Of a DNA stretch of 34,309 bases, positions 25,701-32,602 are shown piece by piece. Position 1 is the stretch's first letter, and the number at the start of each line of letters is the position of its first letter. The notes under the pieces are model-generated. The model saw nothing but the letters and a program-made list of their open reading frames with translations. It was not told the origin of the DNA and ran no database searches. The stretch spans positions 1 to 34,309 of the IMG/VR virus record IMGVR_UViG_3300017781_000058; one strand, 5' to 3'. The DNA comes from a virus. The position numbers and the translations under genes were made by a program.

Positions 25701-26089
25701 CCGAAACCCCCAAAATCTTTACTATTATCAAAAAATTTAGATGGTTCGACACCACTACTACCTCTTTTTTTATTTTTAGCAAAATCTGGGTCAGTAAATC
25801 CTTCAGTCCAATCTGAATCCATAAATTTCTTACCACCAGGTTTTAAAAAATTTAATTCACCATCAAACAATTCTACTTTTATCTCATCACCAGCGGCAGC
25901 TCCCGCAATAATTTTACTTCTAGGGTAAATTCTAGCTGATAAATTAGCGTACATAACTAAATCTTCAGCGTCGACTAATCTATCTACAGCTTGCCCATTT
26001 GACCCCACTACTTTATTAGGGTCTACTACGACAAGGTTATTACCAACTGGGTTGGTTAGGATGTCACCTGAGTTTAATTTATCTGCCAT
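19781..26089 (-). CDS. Giant baseplate hub protein with C-terminal M23 peptidase domain, 2102 aa
   Basis: The largest gene in the window. The N-terminal 250 residues look like a hub/tail-protein-D region: SSYIPQVSINFTDVRGKTLF, then PYPTFFLTLKGYYGKAV and SRFDPSSGDYLVTCDFKGN. A second hub-like strand set lies near residues 1780-1860 (GNVTIQPTQYFQL, then FNGPYLIINVEHDIRPNTIE). The C-terminus (about 1935-2090) is an M23 metallopeptidase domain. H1940 and D1944 of HLGVD, with H2066 and H2068 of QHLHLE, supply the zinc and catalytic positions. Such domains cut peptide bridges in the cell wall during penetration. The catalytic His usually found in Y-x-H-L is replaced by Tyr2017 (YSYL). A lysine-rich linker lies near 1516-1545. 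The middle 1000 residues are unassigned. It combines roles that T4 splits between gp27 and gp5. Confidence 0.78.
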   Translation of the reverse strand: MADKLNSGDILTNPVGNNLVVVDPNKVVGSNGQAVDRLVDAEDLVMYANLSARIYPRSKIIAGAAAGDEIKVELFDGELNFLKPGGKKFMDSDWTEGFTDPDFAKNKKRGSSGVEPSKFFDNSKDFGGFGITSISVKVNSSYIPQVSINFTDVRGKTLFEQAKTNTPYTAFFHLPYPTFFLTLKGYYGKAVQYQLTLEKFVSRFDPSSGDYLVTCDFKGNHIALLRDINMHQCVTAPYMYPTRVEGENITATKGRQVMHNVYDIYKRGKLIPQDFPEYTIVELIDKIKSLDKDLGKLYGQKNLTVTTDKLKYEETLDKLKEQFKTDWLMEYLATDLGEQVEIIISEVDGQGNAVSKKVWVTAYPLKGIGFINEQVKKGNGNRSELLTNAEVDANEGLIKTIHPALTKLDQNNTFGFFGDYKVNQYLEEDIIQMYESMKVNGPEGIQVENTENLKPTTDNDGNTTPDLEPWFITNISEQSFYGKWNLQKKDFDKKAKEMSEVVSAELNERLQNYLGFVPTIRNVFAVILAGADTFLRLLDDAHTKAMKVRSNPNRLNVANSSNDTPKNTAAANEICYPWPQYYVVEEEGECGITSAVLKYPGAKDVIDVTQGSNKVYWPEVEFVEEYVKSTTYRNSDYKFATVNSGIVKQFTPINVRDWPSDTVPYQTKDNVQFLFEILDRAQAVVTFGSVMTRYQQLPSQSIIGETLNELAGYEAQNINKQIEENPKLQEFIGSLNSFEDIELKLKSTSPYNFTIYENFGVVTPFNQQTFRIEYRPNNPFEIISKNFPLNVEALNVSKTTTGFFDVAPIIYNSSASWVVNNFAGGKLISGPGDFYNIGKSLYYDVNRTGVLKDNETISYLTDYAICSSPFEPSAWRTSTPVGPISDKNIVNEYYQLKLEYINTLTYTEGDIQNSLTPVNLVNPPTIFNQDIDQTVKRLTSMLNTPYFINALLDGVTNEKAGTANPYTLGAYLFLNSLPLINFRDRVSFKGSYKGSTGSELSDYVAVMFNQMPALHKVPVSLLLKIGSIWWRYKKFVETDTDPITSIWNNVGINPATVYDPVNNSLNTQFTFTGATDGVSYQYTTEDTVNSSVSVGVYPGLIEAIQYITTDNVSSYTPPVPGAPLNLIFNPLVFPNVDLNLTIENETDLSFNTTDGAKVNYYNVYLDSKNINDESLGVKFGNNRKPERYFILYPSCGGIKWTEAPAFEDEGSLNPSVAGNNVNSLHNGASRLLWHSSPKGYFQHKSTYKPPTNRYFKETNPNTKKQSTPWSLIENPNYSTIEELRGVFNKYQLDEFEKMFLDYATENFNPTSHGGTFKNFIKEITIIEDFNLSELALSVDAINARELLIGQAKKFEESVKNFLFTYVDYAHNSTTNLDMVVNGSTVLQNFMALYTKNTDYNFGTYIESTTLIPTTPGVSFPTLTQEHIDMQINVGEHYKGGTPFDLLVPTNTSNPFYNFFVTARPDGNGITFNTSNIEAFAPIIRMYGTYCATQGNIPAHEYFTLLFNQLEVLNNKEENYVNTILKETKKKIKKEKNLSKLKEPNDRPDVEADDLKLELYTGFKTLNDRWVSGINLTATGGTLFERFLFLDRANRDIGSEAIVNIWDILKLDSPFDDASSKTLTQSIASYLSIILANNYFNFIPLPSYINFFNVEGDNSQLQGNAMFGTFTTVDYLDSKPAFLCQYVGKTSSQLDVKTSNNGYSTDTFNVNNTANNPLLAEECGDRNLSNKVMGFNVDFGIPNQNIFESVTLDQSQYQNTAESYKVLQEMANSGGGGATTMASLSLFNVYASRSYTAKITCMGNVTIQPTQYFQLRYLPMFNGPYLIINVEHDIRPNTIETSFEGVRVPIPKLPRIDDLVQRVNESLYKEAEANLKETRQPNYYYDDLTATPQQMKLTPDKNGYIDSGSTYVTLSEDNMFWGDAIIPVIVDISEDNPLQPHLGVDFTPTVQFTELATSEEGIGVYPIMDGLVTAVIDGCIIGNTNENCARGNFVEITKTLIENPVVGETAYYKVTYSYLREGILVAANAGVESTINRNAIGTYVGGNTMNGKKLGKLGNTGNSKGQHLHLEIRRGVGQEDGSVVEHILNPKHFLPEYRPPQPL

Positions 26090-26396
26090 AATAGAGGAAA
26101 TATTGGTCTAGTTTTGATTTATAGTCCTCTAGTGATTGCATTAATGGGTATGGTATCCTTATTATTGTTCCATCTGGTATATTCCATTCTTGTCCCCCAA
26201 ATGATGGGTTTGCTTGCATAATTAACCAGCCATAATAAGGTGAACCATAATATTGTTGAGAAAATTTATCTAGTCTACTTTTTCCAACTTTGTAAACCAC
26301 TTGCCTATCACCAGATTTTTTAGTTATTTCAATACCTGGCACCATTATATAATCACCATTAACTACAAACTCATTATATCTATTATAGTAACTCAT
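26079..26396 (-). CDS. LysM-like baseplate protein (gp53 / gpX type)
   Basis: A 105-aa protein with a single LysM-like fold. VYKVGKSRLDKFSQQYYG, then SPYYGWLIMQANP and IPDGTIIRIPYP, match the usual pattern in which a strand and helix carry 'l..iA..yYG....w.lI..aN' and a final 'i..G..l.iP' strand. The same pattern occurs in T4 baseplate wedge gp53 and in P2 tail protein X, which connect hub and tube parts. It is much shorter than gp53 (about 196 aa), so it may be only the core domain. Its end overlaps the start of the giant hub gene by 11 nt, implying coupled translation. Confidence 0.7.
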   Translation of the reverse strand: MSYYNRYNEFVVNGDYIMVPGIEITKKSGDRQVVYKVGKSRLDKFSQQYYGSPYYGWLIMQANPSFGGQEWNIPDGTIIRIPYPLMQSLEDYKSKLDQYFLYYGR

Positions 26397-26401
26397 AATT
26401 T

Positions 26402-27517
26402 TTAACTAATAATTAGTTGTCTTTCTAATTTAAAATTAAATTTATTATCTTGTACACCTCCAGTTCTTTCACGTAAATTATTTCTCAATAAATTTTGTGC
26501 CGTTGCACCTGTTGTGGTACCAAACTCAATATTAAAATCACTAGTGTATGAAGTTAGTTGGCCATCTAAAATCTCATAACCGGTTTCTACACCATTTGTA
26601 ATTCTAGGTCTAAAAAATTTTAAATCATAATTAATCCAAGTTTTAATCATGTCGTTTAAAAGTGGTTCAAAACCTCTTTTAGTTCTTACTTTTATTCCTT
26701 TAAAACCATTTTCATCCACTTTTAGTAGATTATTGTATAGTTGGTCTTCTCTAAATCTTATTAATTTTTTCAATTCTTCTTCATAGCTGCCATCAAAACT
26801 AAACGATAAACTCTTATTTGTGTATACCTGATTAGAAAAGAATAAATATTCTATACCTCTTATCAATGTTGCTTCTGGATAATTTCTTGTAAAAATAGGG
26901 TTAACATATTCAGTAATAAAATTACTTAAACTTAAACTATCACCTGTATAAGCTTGTATCAGTGTTGTTGTTGATGATGTTAGTTGTTGTGTTGTGACTA
27001 ACCCACCAAAAGTATTTTGGTAATACCCGTCATAAGCATTTACTGTTATAAAATTTAGTTTGTCTACAACTTTGGTTAAATCAAATTGTGATTTTCTTAA
27101 ACTATTTACGACTAGAAGTAGATTATTAGTCATATACTCAAATTGATGTTCTAGTGTTTTGTTTAGTGTTTCTTTAATATACAACTTTTCGTTATCTGTT
27201 GGGTTTAGTGTATTAAAGCTTACTTGTATACTTGTTGTTTCGGCACTAATTGCTGTTTTAAGTGTTGTGTAATAATTATTAACTCTTTGAAAGAGGTCAT
27301 TTGGTACACCCACTAGACTAGTTATTAAACCCCCAATACTTTCGTTACCACCTAGTTCTCCTAAATTAAAAGTTCTAGAATGCATAAGTTCCTCCACAAC
27401 ACCCATATTGTTAAATAAAAAAAGGTTTGTTAATCTATTCTTAACATCTAGACTATAAGCTTTGCTATTACCAACAAAGTTATTTATAATATTTTTATAA
27501 TTAGTTGTTCCAGTCAT
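26402..27517 (-). CDS. Unknown tail/baseplate protein, 371 aa
   Basis: I do not recognise the family. The protein is soluble and mixed alpha/beta. The N-terminal half (about residues 15-170) is rich in leucine/asparagine helices such as ETLNKTLEHQFEYMTNNLLL. The C-terminal part has basic and aromatic strands (KVRTKRGFEPLLNDMIKTWI and FRPRITNGVETGYEILDG). It ends with a FNFKLERQLIIS strand. It sits 10 bp after the 957-aa gene and 5 bp before the LysM-like baseplate gene, so it almost certainly shares their transcript. In T4 this interval of the map encodes tube-initiation and hub proteins (gp48, gp54, gp27, gp28), and one of these roles is plausible from position alone. Confidence 0.6.
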   Translation of the reverse strand: MTGTTNYKNIINNFVGNSKAYSLDVKNRLTNLFLFNNMGVVEELMHSRTFNLGELGGNESIGGLITSLVGVPNDLFQRVNNYYTTLKTAISAETTSIQVSFNTLNPTDNEKLYIKETLNKTLEHQFEYMTNNLLLVVNSLRKSQFDLTKVVDKLNFITVNAYDGYYQNTFGGLVTTQQLTSSTTTLIQAYTGDSLSLSNFITEYVNPIFTRNYPEATLIRGIEYLFFSNQVYTNKSLSFSFDGSYEEELKKLIRFREDQLYNNLLKVDENGFKGIKVRTKRGFEPLLNDMIKTWINYDLKFFRPRITNGVETGYEILDGQLTSYTSDFNIEFGTTTGATAQNLLRNNLRERTGGVQDNKFNFKLERQLIIS

Positions 27518-27527
27518 AAATTATTTT

Positions 27528-30401
27528 TTAAGAAAACCAATCATTTATTTTATCAGTTGCTTTATCAGTAATCCAATCAAAACTATTAAATTCTTCTTCT
27601 TCACCACTATTAACTAAACTGTTAGGGTTATACATTTCAGTGTTTGCAAAATAATTATTCGATAATGCATTTTGTAATTGTGATACTGGACCTTTTAATC
27701 CTTGACCACCTATATACTTGAAGTTTATTGACACGTTTGCTATCATAGGTTGTACACCAATACCTTCAGGGTTTAAATCATATATTAAAGGGTCATAACT
27801 AAAACTTACTGAGTCAATAGCTATTTTTGTGTGATAAAAATCTCCAATTCGTAGTACACATATTGGTGGTGGACCAAAAGCTGTATTTTCAGCATCTAAG
27901 TCAGCTACACCTTCTTCTGTTTGTGTTGGTATCGTTTTACCTGGTCTTGTACATTGTAAAAGAAAAGATAATCTACTGTTTAACCCTTCTGGTGTTGTGG
28001 AATGAAATGATGGGTGAAAATATTGTAATTTTCTTTTTAAAGAACTATATAAAAATTCGTCAGTAGTTTCTAGGTGTTTAAAGTAGTTTTGTTCACCTAA
28101 TAACTTACTTAAAATTTTAGTTTTTAATTTAGCTTGATTTTCTTCTTGGTTAACCGTGTTATTGTTAAGTGTGTTTTTAAATTCTTCTGATATGCCTCCA
28201 CCTGCTTCTGCTACAGTTTCTGTCCAAGTACCCCAGAATGTTTGTGGGTCACTTGAGTTGTCTTCGTTGGATTCTACTGCTGTGTCGGGACCAGGGTCTG
28301 TGTTTGCTGGTGGTGGGTTACTCTCATTACTATTTATAACTTCATTTATTTCATCTGGTGTTAAGAATTCGTATCGTTCAGCTAGTTCATAAACATCATA
28401 TTTTTTACAACCAGCAAAGAAAGATTCTAAAGCAGCGTCAGCTATACTATCTGGTGTTTTTACTAACTCTTTTTGTGCTATCACATTTAATATAGATGGG
28501 TGGTCAACCACAACCTTAAACGATAAGGTACCAATTCTTTCTGTGTAATTATAAGCATAAACTGGTTCAGGTCTACCTAAGAAATTTATGGAATTCCATT
28601 GAGCTGAGTTGGTGTCACCTATTTGTAAATCGTAAGGTGGGAACCACATAATCCTACCCCCATTTGGACCTTTTTCGGCTTTGGGTAAACTTAGTAATTC
28701 TTCACTACCCCTCCAAGCTAAATTTTCAAGAGAAAACATATATTTTTTTACATTCTTTTCTTTAGCTTCACTATCTACATTAACACCCATATTAGGTGCT
28801 ATGTTTAAATTAAATGTATTATCTAGTATTGAATTTTCTTTTCCTAGTTGGTTACCGTCAAATCTAACCATATTATTAAATTTATAATATGGATTATCTT
28901 TAGTCCAAGTACGACAAAATTCTCTGGTTTGTAGTGAACCAAACACACCTTCATCTACAAATCTTGCACCTGAACCTTTAGAAATTTGTTTATAACCATC
29001 ATTAAAAATTTTAGATGTTTGGTCTATAGCATGACCAGCGTGTTGTCTACGAGCTCCACCCATAAGTGGTGCTGAGTCTATAAGTTTTTGTGTCTCATCT
29101 AATAAACCACCTTTTCTTTTAGGTTTTTCTGATGATTTAGTTGTTAACATTTGTGGTGGTGCATTTAGTGAAGCAAAAGATTTGTTACCAAACCATGTCC
29201 ACCCAGCAGAAAGTCCTCCACCATCCATATAAGTTTTACCTAATAAACCAAACGTTTGGAATAACCATAATGCTCTACCATTTACTGTTTCAAGTTCTTT
29301 CGCTAAAGTTGACGGTCCGTATACAATAGCACCCGTACTTCTACCAAACTCGTCTTGTGGTACAGCATCTAAAGGACTTTGTATTTTACCCGGTTCTGAT
29401 TCTTTAGAACCAACATAGTAAAATGGTACAGCTTTATCCACACCACTTGAAACCGGAACTTTACTATAATCAGGACGGTAAATATTATATTTTAGTGATT
29501 GGAATAGTGCTGATTGTTGTTCTTCACCCATATATTGGATGAATGTGTCACTAGGTATAGGCATTGTTGCTGGACTAGTTGGTATTCCTAGTCCACTAGA
29601 AAAAATAGAATTTTGTAGTGCGTTAGCTGTTGCTGTTATATTAGGAGCTAACCCACCAACATAATTAATTTGATTTAATTTTAGTTCATTAATGTCTGGT
29701 ATAAAGGTGTTTTGGAAATAGTTTCCTGGTATAGTAGAGTATCCATAATATAGATTAGTTATTCTAGATATAAAATCTGTACCTTCTAGTATCTTATCTC
29801 CTGGTGTTCTACTAATATTAGATGATGCCGCTCCATCAACACTAATATCAAAATCATACTGTGATTGTATGTAACCTAAATTTTCTCTTAAGTATCCAGC
29901 TGAAACCTCTGTTAATTTACTATCGTTAAGTATTTTATTGTTTAATGTATTAGTTAATCCATTAGTTATATTAACTGTTTCTAATATTTCTTTGGGTGTG
30001 TAACTTGAGGACACAAATGATTGTGGTGTTACCGTGTTGGGTGCTACATATCCTTGTCCTGTACGGGGTAATACTTTGTCAACATCAATTAATCTAACAT
30101 CTTTATACCCACCCATAGGACCATATTTATTATCTAAAAATAAATTTGTTTGTAGTGTAACACCTTTTTCTTGTACCGTTTCTTGGTCCTTAATAAAATT
30201 ATCTGAAAGTGAGTTGTAATTAGTACTTCCTGGTTCTTGTATACCAAAAGATGCGGTAATAGGATTAGAGTCAGCTAAATAAGAACTTTGCAAATTTTTC
30301 CCCAACAAAAACTTTCTTAGAATTTCTGTACTAGCGATAGATATTTTATAATCGCCTAATCCGTAAGGATTTTGTGAACTGGAGTTGTTTGGTGTTGCCA
30401 T
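27528..30401 (-). CDS. Large baseplate or tail structural protein, 957 aa
   Basis: A large virion-type protein of unknown name. The most conserved-looking part is near residues 584-641: GRIMWFPPYDLQIGD, then SINFLGRPEPVYAYNYTERI and GTLSFKVVVDHPSIL. This layout (an mFPPyd strand, a GR.EPvyaY strand, then a T.R.gtLSFk...DHP strand) recalls the tube-adaptor or LysM-linked domains of contractile injection systems and phage baseplates, in which an 'NPsel..s..w..i.GrsePi..y' strand is followed by 'rtLsF.l.f'. That parallel is inference. Residues near 425-490 are basic and polar (KPKRKGG, GGARRQHAGHAIDQ), and a proline- and acid-rich linker follows near residue 690. It lies directly after the tape measure and before the hub genes, fitting a tail-end or baseplate role. 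Confidence 0.7.
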   Translation of the reverse strand: MATPNNSSSQNPYGLGDYKISIASTEILRKFLLGKNLQSSYLADSNPITASFGIQEPGSTNYNSLSDNFIKDQETVQEKGVTLQTNLFLDNKYGPMGGYKDVRLIDVDKVLPRTGQGYVAPNTVTPQSFVSSSYTPKEILETVNITNGLTNTLNNKILNDSKLTEVSAGYLRENLGYIQSQYDFDISVDGAASSNISRTPGDKILEGTDFISRITNLYYGYSTIPGNYFQNTFIPDINELKLNQINYVGGLAPNITATANALQNSIFSSGLGIPTSPATMPIPSDTFIQYMGEEQQSALFQSLKYNIYRPDYSKVPVSSGVDKAVPFYYVGSKESEPGKIQSPLDAVPQDEFGRSTGAIVYGPSTLAKELETVNGRALWLFQTFGLLGKTYMDGGGLSAGWTWFGNKSFASLNAPPQMLTTKSSEKPKRKGGLLDETQKLIDSAPLMGGARRQHAGHAIDQTSKIFNDGYKQISKGSGARFVDEGVFGSLQTREFCRTWTKDNPYYKFNNMVRFDGNQLGKENSILDNTFNLNIAPNMGVNVDSEAKEKNVKKYMFSLENLAWRGSEELLSLPKAEKGPNGGRIMWFPPYDLQIGDTNSAQWNSINFLGRPEPVYAYNYTERIGTLSFKVVVDHPSILNVIAQKELVKTPDSIADAALESFFAGCKKYDVYELAERYEFLTPDEINEVINSNESNPPPANTDPGPDTAVESNEDNSSDPQTFWGTWTETVAEAGGGISEEFKNTLNNNTVNQEENQAKLKTKILSKLLGEQNYFKHLETTDEFLYSSLKRKLQYFHPSFHSTTPEGLNSRLSFLLQCTRPGKTIPTQTEEGVADLDAENTAFGPPPICVLRIGDFYHTKIAIDSVSFSYDPLIYDLNPEGIGVQPMIANVSINFKYIGGQGLKGPVSQLQNALSNNYFANTEMYNPNSLVNSGEEEEFNSFDWITDKATDKINDWFS

Positions 30402-30413
30402 TTTTCTTTTTTA

Positions 30414-30420
30414 ATAAATA
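30414..30420 (-). promoter_or_regulatory. TATTTAT motif before the 957-aa gene
   Basis: The coding strand reads TTCTATTTATTAAAAAAGAA, and the motif ends 12 nt before the ATG. This copy gives the clearest motif-plus-A-tract leader. No -35 element is visible. Confidence 0.4.
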
Positions 30421-30435
30421 GAATCCTAATTCTTT

Positions 30436-32343
30436 TTATGCTGTCGCGTTGGATAACATCATGCTTAGATTTTGTAAATCTCCCGAGCTTAGCTGTGCTA
30501 ATAATCTTTTAACGTTTACTGTTGCATTTTCACCTTCCCCTTTAACTGTTAGGGTACCAGTAAGTTCTATTGGTCCTGTTTGTCTTTGTCCTACAGTGTT
30601 AGTACTAACATTATTATTAACATTATTAATTCTGTTAGTTATGTCTCCTTGTCCACCATCTAAATCTGTACCACCTAATATAAGGTCACCTTCATTAAAT
30701 TTTACTGGAGCCTGACCTGGTCTTAGAATAAAGTCATTAGCTTGAATTGGTGGATTTTGTGATGGTGTAATTATTCCCATTCTTTGTAAACCATCTAATA
30801 TAGCTTTACTTGATTCATCCGTTATACCTGTGGGTGGATTTGCTGAAAAATCTGCTAGGAATTCTTTCATTTTACCCTCCCCTATCAAATTTAGTTGTTT
30901 AGTGGTTAGTAATTCCATACTTTCTCCAAGTTGTTGTGATAAACTGGCCATTACCATCCCTTCAGTATCACCACCACCTTCCCTTACTAGTTTTCTTATT
31001 CCAGTATCGATGGTAGCTAGATATTGATTTGCTTTTTCTGCGACTGTAAGTTGTTGTGCGTAGATATCACTATCTGACATACCCTTTACTTTCAATTCTT
31101 CTATCTGTTCAGCAGTTAATGAGTCTATATCCACCATTTTGTCTAAACTAGGTATTTTAACTTGCATTTCACCACCATCACCCATCTGAGCCATACCAGC
31201 TATAAGTTCTTTATCTTCTTCTGTTACATTATCTAAAAATTTCATTTCAGAAAATGCCTCTGCTCTTCTTGCTGATTTAACAGCGGTATCAGCTAAGTCT
31301 TGGTATGACATTCCCATAGCTTCCGCCATATCTTTTAACTGTCGTCTTTGTTCGGGTGATATTACAAATTTACCTTTGTCTTCATCAAAAGTTACCGCGG
31401 CAGCAGCAGTGTCTATTATAGCTTCTTGTAAACCTTCTAGGTCATTAGTAGCCATATACATTAATTTAAATGGGTCTTGTAAATCACCTACAGCACCACC
31501 AATTACTTGCATTTTTGCTGCGAAATCAATTGCCCCTTCTGGGTCAAAGAAATTATCAGCTAATGAAGTAACTGTACTCATTTCTAACCCTAGTGCCTGA
31601 CCTCTAGCTACCATTCTAGCTAAACCTTCAACACCACGTTCAAACCCATAGGTATTAACTAACTTAAGTTGACTTGTTACGTTCCCTAAGAATTTTTCCA
31701 TAACAACACCAAACCCTCTTCCAGTATCAAGTATTTCACTCATAGCGTTATTAGTGTCGTCCACACTCCCCATTGCAGTGTCCAAACTAAATCCTATATC
31801 ATCAAATCCTTTAGCGAAAGCTGAAGCGTCAAAACCTTCTAGTGTTTTGGTTAATAAGGCCGCTCTTTCTGTTACTTCTGGTGATATTCGTAATTTTCTA
31901 CCAACTTCTAAAGTTATTTCTTTAAATACATTAAATAAATCATTTACTGTTAATGCAAATCTTGAGGCTGATTCACCAGCTTCATTTAACTCATTAATGG
32001 TATCAAATAACTGTTCGTTAGACATTCCAATACTTTTAGAGATGTCTACCCTTAAAGTATCTTCTAAAGCTAACATATCCAATATAACACCCATGTTATC
32101 TTGTATAGTGGTGGTACTTGAACCTATGGATGTAATTGCTGTTTGGAATTTTTCTAGGTCTGAAAAACTAAGTGCGTCTTTTGGTGTTCTGCTTTGTGCC
32201 AGCTCTTCTGGTATTTTACCAAAACTTGTTGCTGTAGGTCCAGTGTTATTACTAGGTTTGTACCCTACTGGTACCCACTTATTGTCGTTGGTCCAAATGT
32301 GGTCTACACCACCAATACTTTTTTCATCACCTACGTTTGGCAT
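30436..32343 (-). CDS. Tail tape measure protein (T4 gp29 position)
   Basis: A 635-aa, mostly helical protein that follows the tail chaperone pair, as tape measures do. Long runs of alanine-, leucine- and aspartate-rich helix fill residues 60-500. A small hydrophobic stretch around MQVIGGAVGDL is not a clear membrane span. The C-terminal region near residues 533-560 has QANDFILRPGQAPVKFNEGD and LILGGTD, a segment type common near the C-terminus of phage tape measures. T4 gp29 has 590 residues. At roughly 0.15 nm per residue this one would set a tail close to 95 nm. A TATTTAT motif lies 19 nt before the ATG, suggesting it starts its own transcription unit. Confidence 0.75.
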   Translation of the reverse strand: MPNVGDEKSIGGVDHIWTNDNKWVPVGYKPSNNTGPTATSFGKIPEELAQSRTPKDALSFSDLEKFQTAITSIGSSTTTIQDNMGVILDMLALEDTLRVDISKSIGMSNEQLFDTINELNEAGESASRFALTVNDLFNVFKEITLEVGRKLRISPEVTERAALLTKTLEGFDASAFAKGFDDIGFSLDTAMGSVDDTNNAMSEILDTGRGFGVVMEKFLGNVTSQLKLVNTYGFERGVEGLARMVARGQALGLEMSTVTSLADNFFDPEGAIDFAAKMQVIGGAVGDLQDPFKLMYMATNDLEGLQEAIIDTAAAAVTFDEDKGKFVISPEQRRQLKDMAEAMGMSYQDLADTAVKSARRAEAFSEMKFLDNVTEEDKELIAGMAQMGDGGEMQVKIPSLDKMVDIDSLTAEQIEELKVKGMSDSDIYAQQLTVAEKANQYLATIDTGIRKLVREGGGDTEGMVMASLSQQLGESMELLTTKQLNLIGEGKMKEFLADFSANPPTGITDESSKAILDGLQRMGIITPSQNPPIQANDFILRPGQAPVKFNEGDLILGGTDLDGGQGDITNRINNVNNNVSTNTVGQRQTGPIELTGTLTVKGEGENATVNVKRLLAQLSSGDLQNLSMMLSNATA

Positions 32344-32362
32344 AATATTAAACTATTTCTAT

Positions 32363-32369
32363 ATAAATA
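32363..32369 (-). promoter_or_regulatory. TATTTAT motif before the tape measure gene
   Basis: The coding strand reads AACTATTTATATAGAAATAG, 19 nt before the tape measure ATG. CTATTT and AAATAG form a 6-bp inverted repeat around it. No -35 element is visible. Promoter or translational function is inferred from recurrence of the motif. Confidence 0.38.
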
Positions 32370-32374
32370 GTTAA

Positions 32375-32584
32375 TTATCTGTTTTTACTTTTGTTTTTTG
32401 CTTGTTCGATAGCCTCATTTTTCTTTTCAAATTCTTCAATTAATTTATTAATGTAGAACCTTCTTTCGAATGTAGGCATTTGTAGTAGGTCAGTGTAGGG
32501 AATATGTAGGTTTCGCATTAAGAAGTAAAACTCTGACAAAAGGGCATTCCTATAGCCCGTAGAAAGGACGAAAAAACTCAACAC
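32375..32584 (-). CDS. gp51-like tail assembly extension (likely expressed by frameshift)
   Basis: A 69-codon frame whose only start candidate is a GTG (32584) lying inside the gp26-like gene, without a ribosome binding site. The conserved-looking part begins only after the gp26 stop: SEFYFLMRNLHIPYTDLLQM, then a PTFERRFYINKLIEEFEKK helix and a lysine-rich tail. This resembles T4 gp51-type and lambda gpT-type downstream partners of tail chaperones. The 35-nt overlap, poor start and conserved gene order favour synthesis as a C-terminal extension of the gp26-like protein. Separate translation from the GTG by coupling is the alternative. Confidence 0.65.
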   Translation of the reverse strand: MLSFFVLSTGYRNALLSEFYFLMRNLHIPYTDLLQMPTFERRFYINKLIEEFEKKNEAIEQAKNKSKNR

Positions 32585-32602
32585 CCAATGAAACTGATAC
32601 TT
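32550..32602 (-). other. Probable programmed frameshift window (gpG/gpGT type)
   Basis: Between the last stop of the destination frame (TGA at 32605-32603) and the gp26 stop (TAG at 32552-32550) both frames are open for about 53 nt. The zero frame reads GAG TTT TTT CGT at 32579-32568. A Phe tRNA on the second TTT could move +1 onto TTC, or -2 onto TTT, and either move enters the gp51-like frame. The following CGT is a minority arginine codon among the genes I read, where AGA is commoner, so a pause is plausible. The frameshift itself is inferred. Confidence 0.55.

Noticed and set aside
32362-32369. TATAAATA on the plus strand as a rightward T4-type late promoter (also at 34008-34015 and 19737-19744)
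   Set aside because: No plus-strand gene exists to be transcribed, and four other copies read AATAAATA in that direction. The fixed relation to minus-strand starts favours the minus-strand reading, so antisense transcription is kept only as an alternative.
31754-32374. A 206-codon open frame on the plus strand opposite the tape measure gene
   Set aside because: It lies wholly antisense to a well-supported gene, has serine- and leucine-biased shadow composition and no leader. The same applies to the other plus-strand frames, such as 23688-24182 and 7889-8275.
32582-32584. GTG as an independent start for the gp51-like frame
   Set aside because: There is no ribosome binding or A-rich leader of the usual kind, and the first residues it would add come from the overlap with gp26. 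Frameshifting explains the layout better, though coupled initiation is not excluded.
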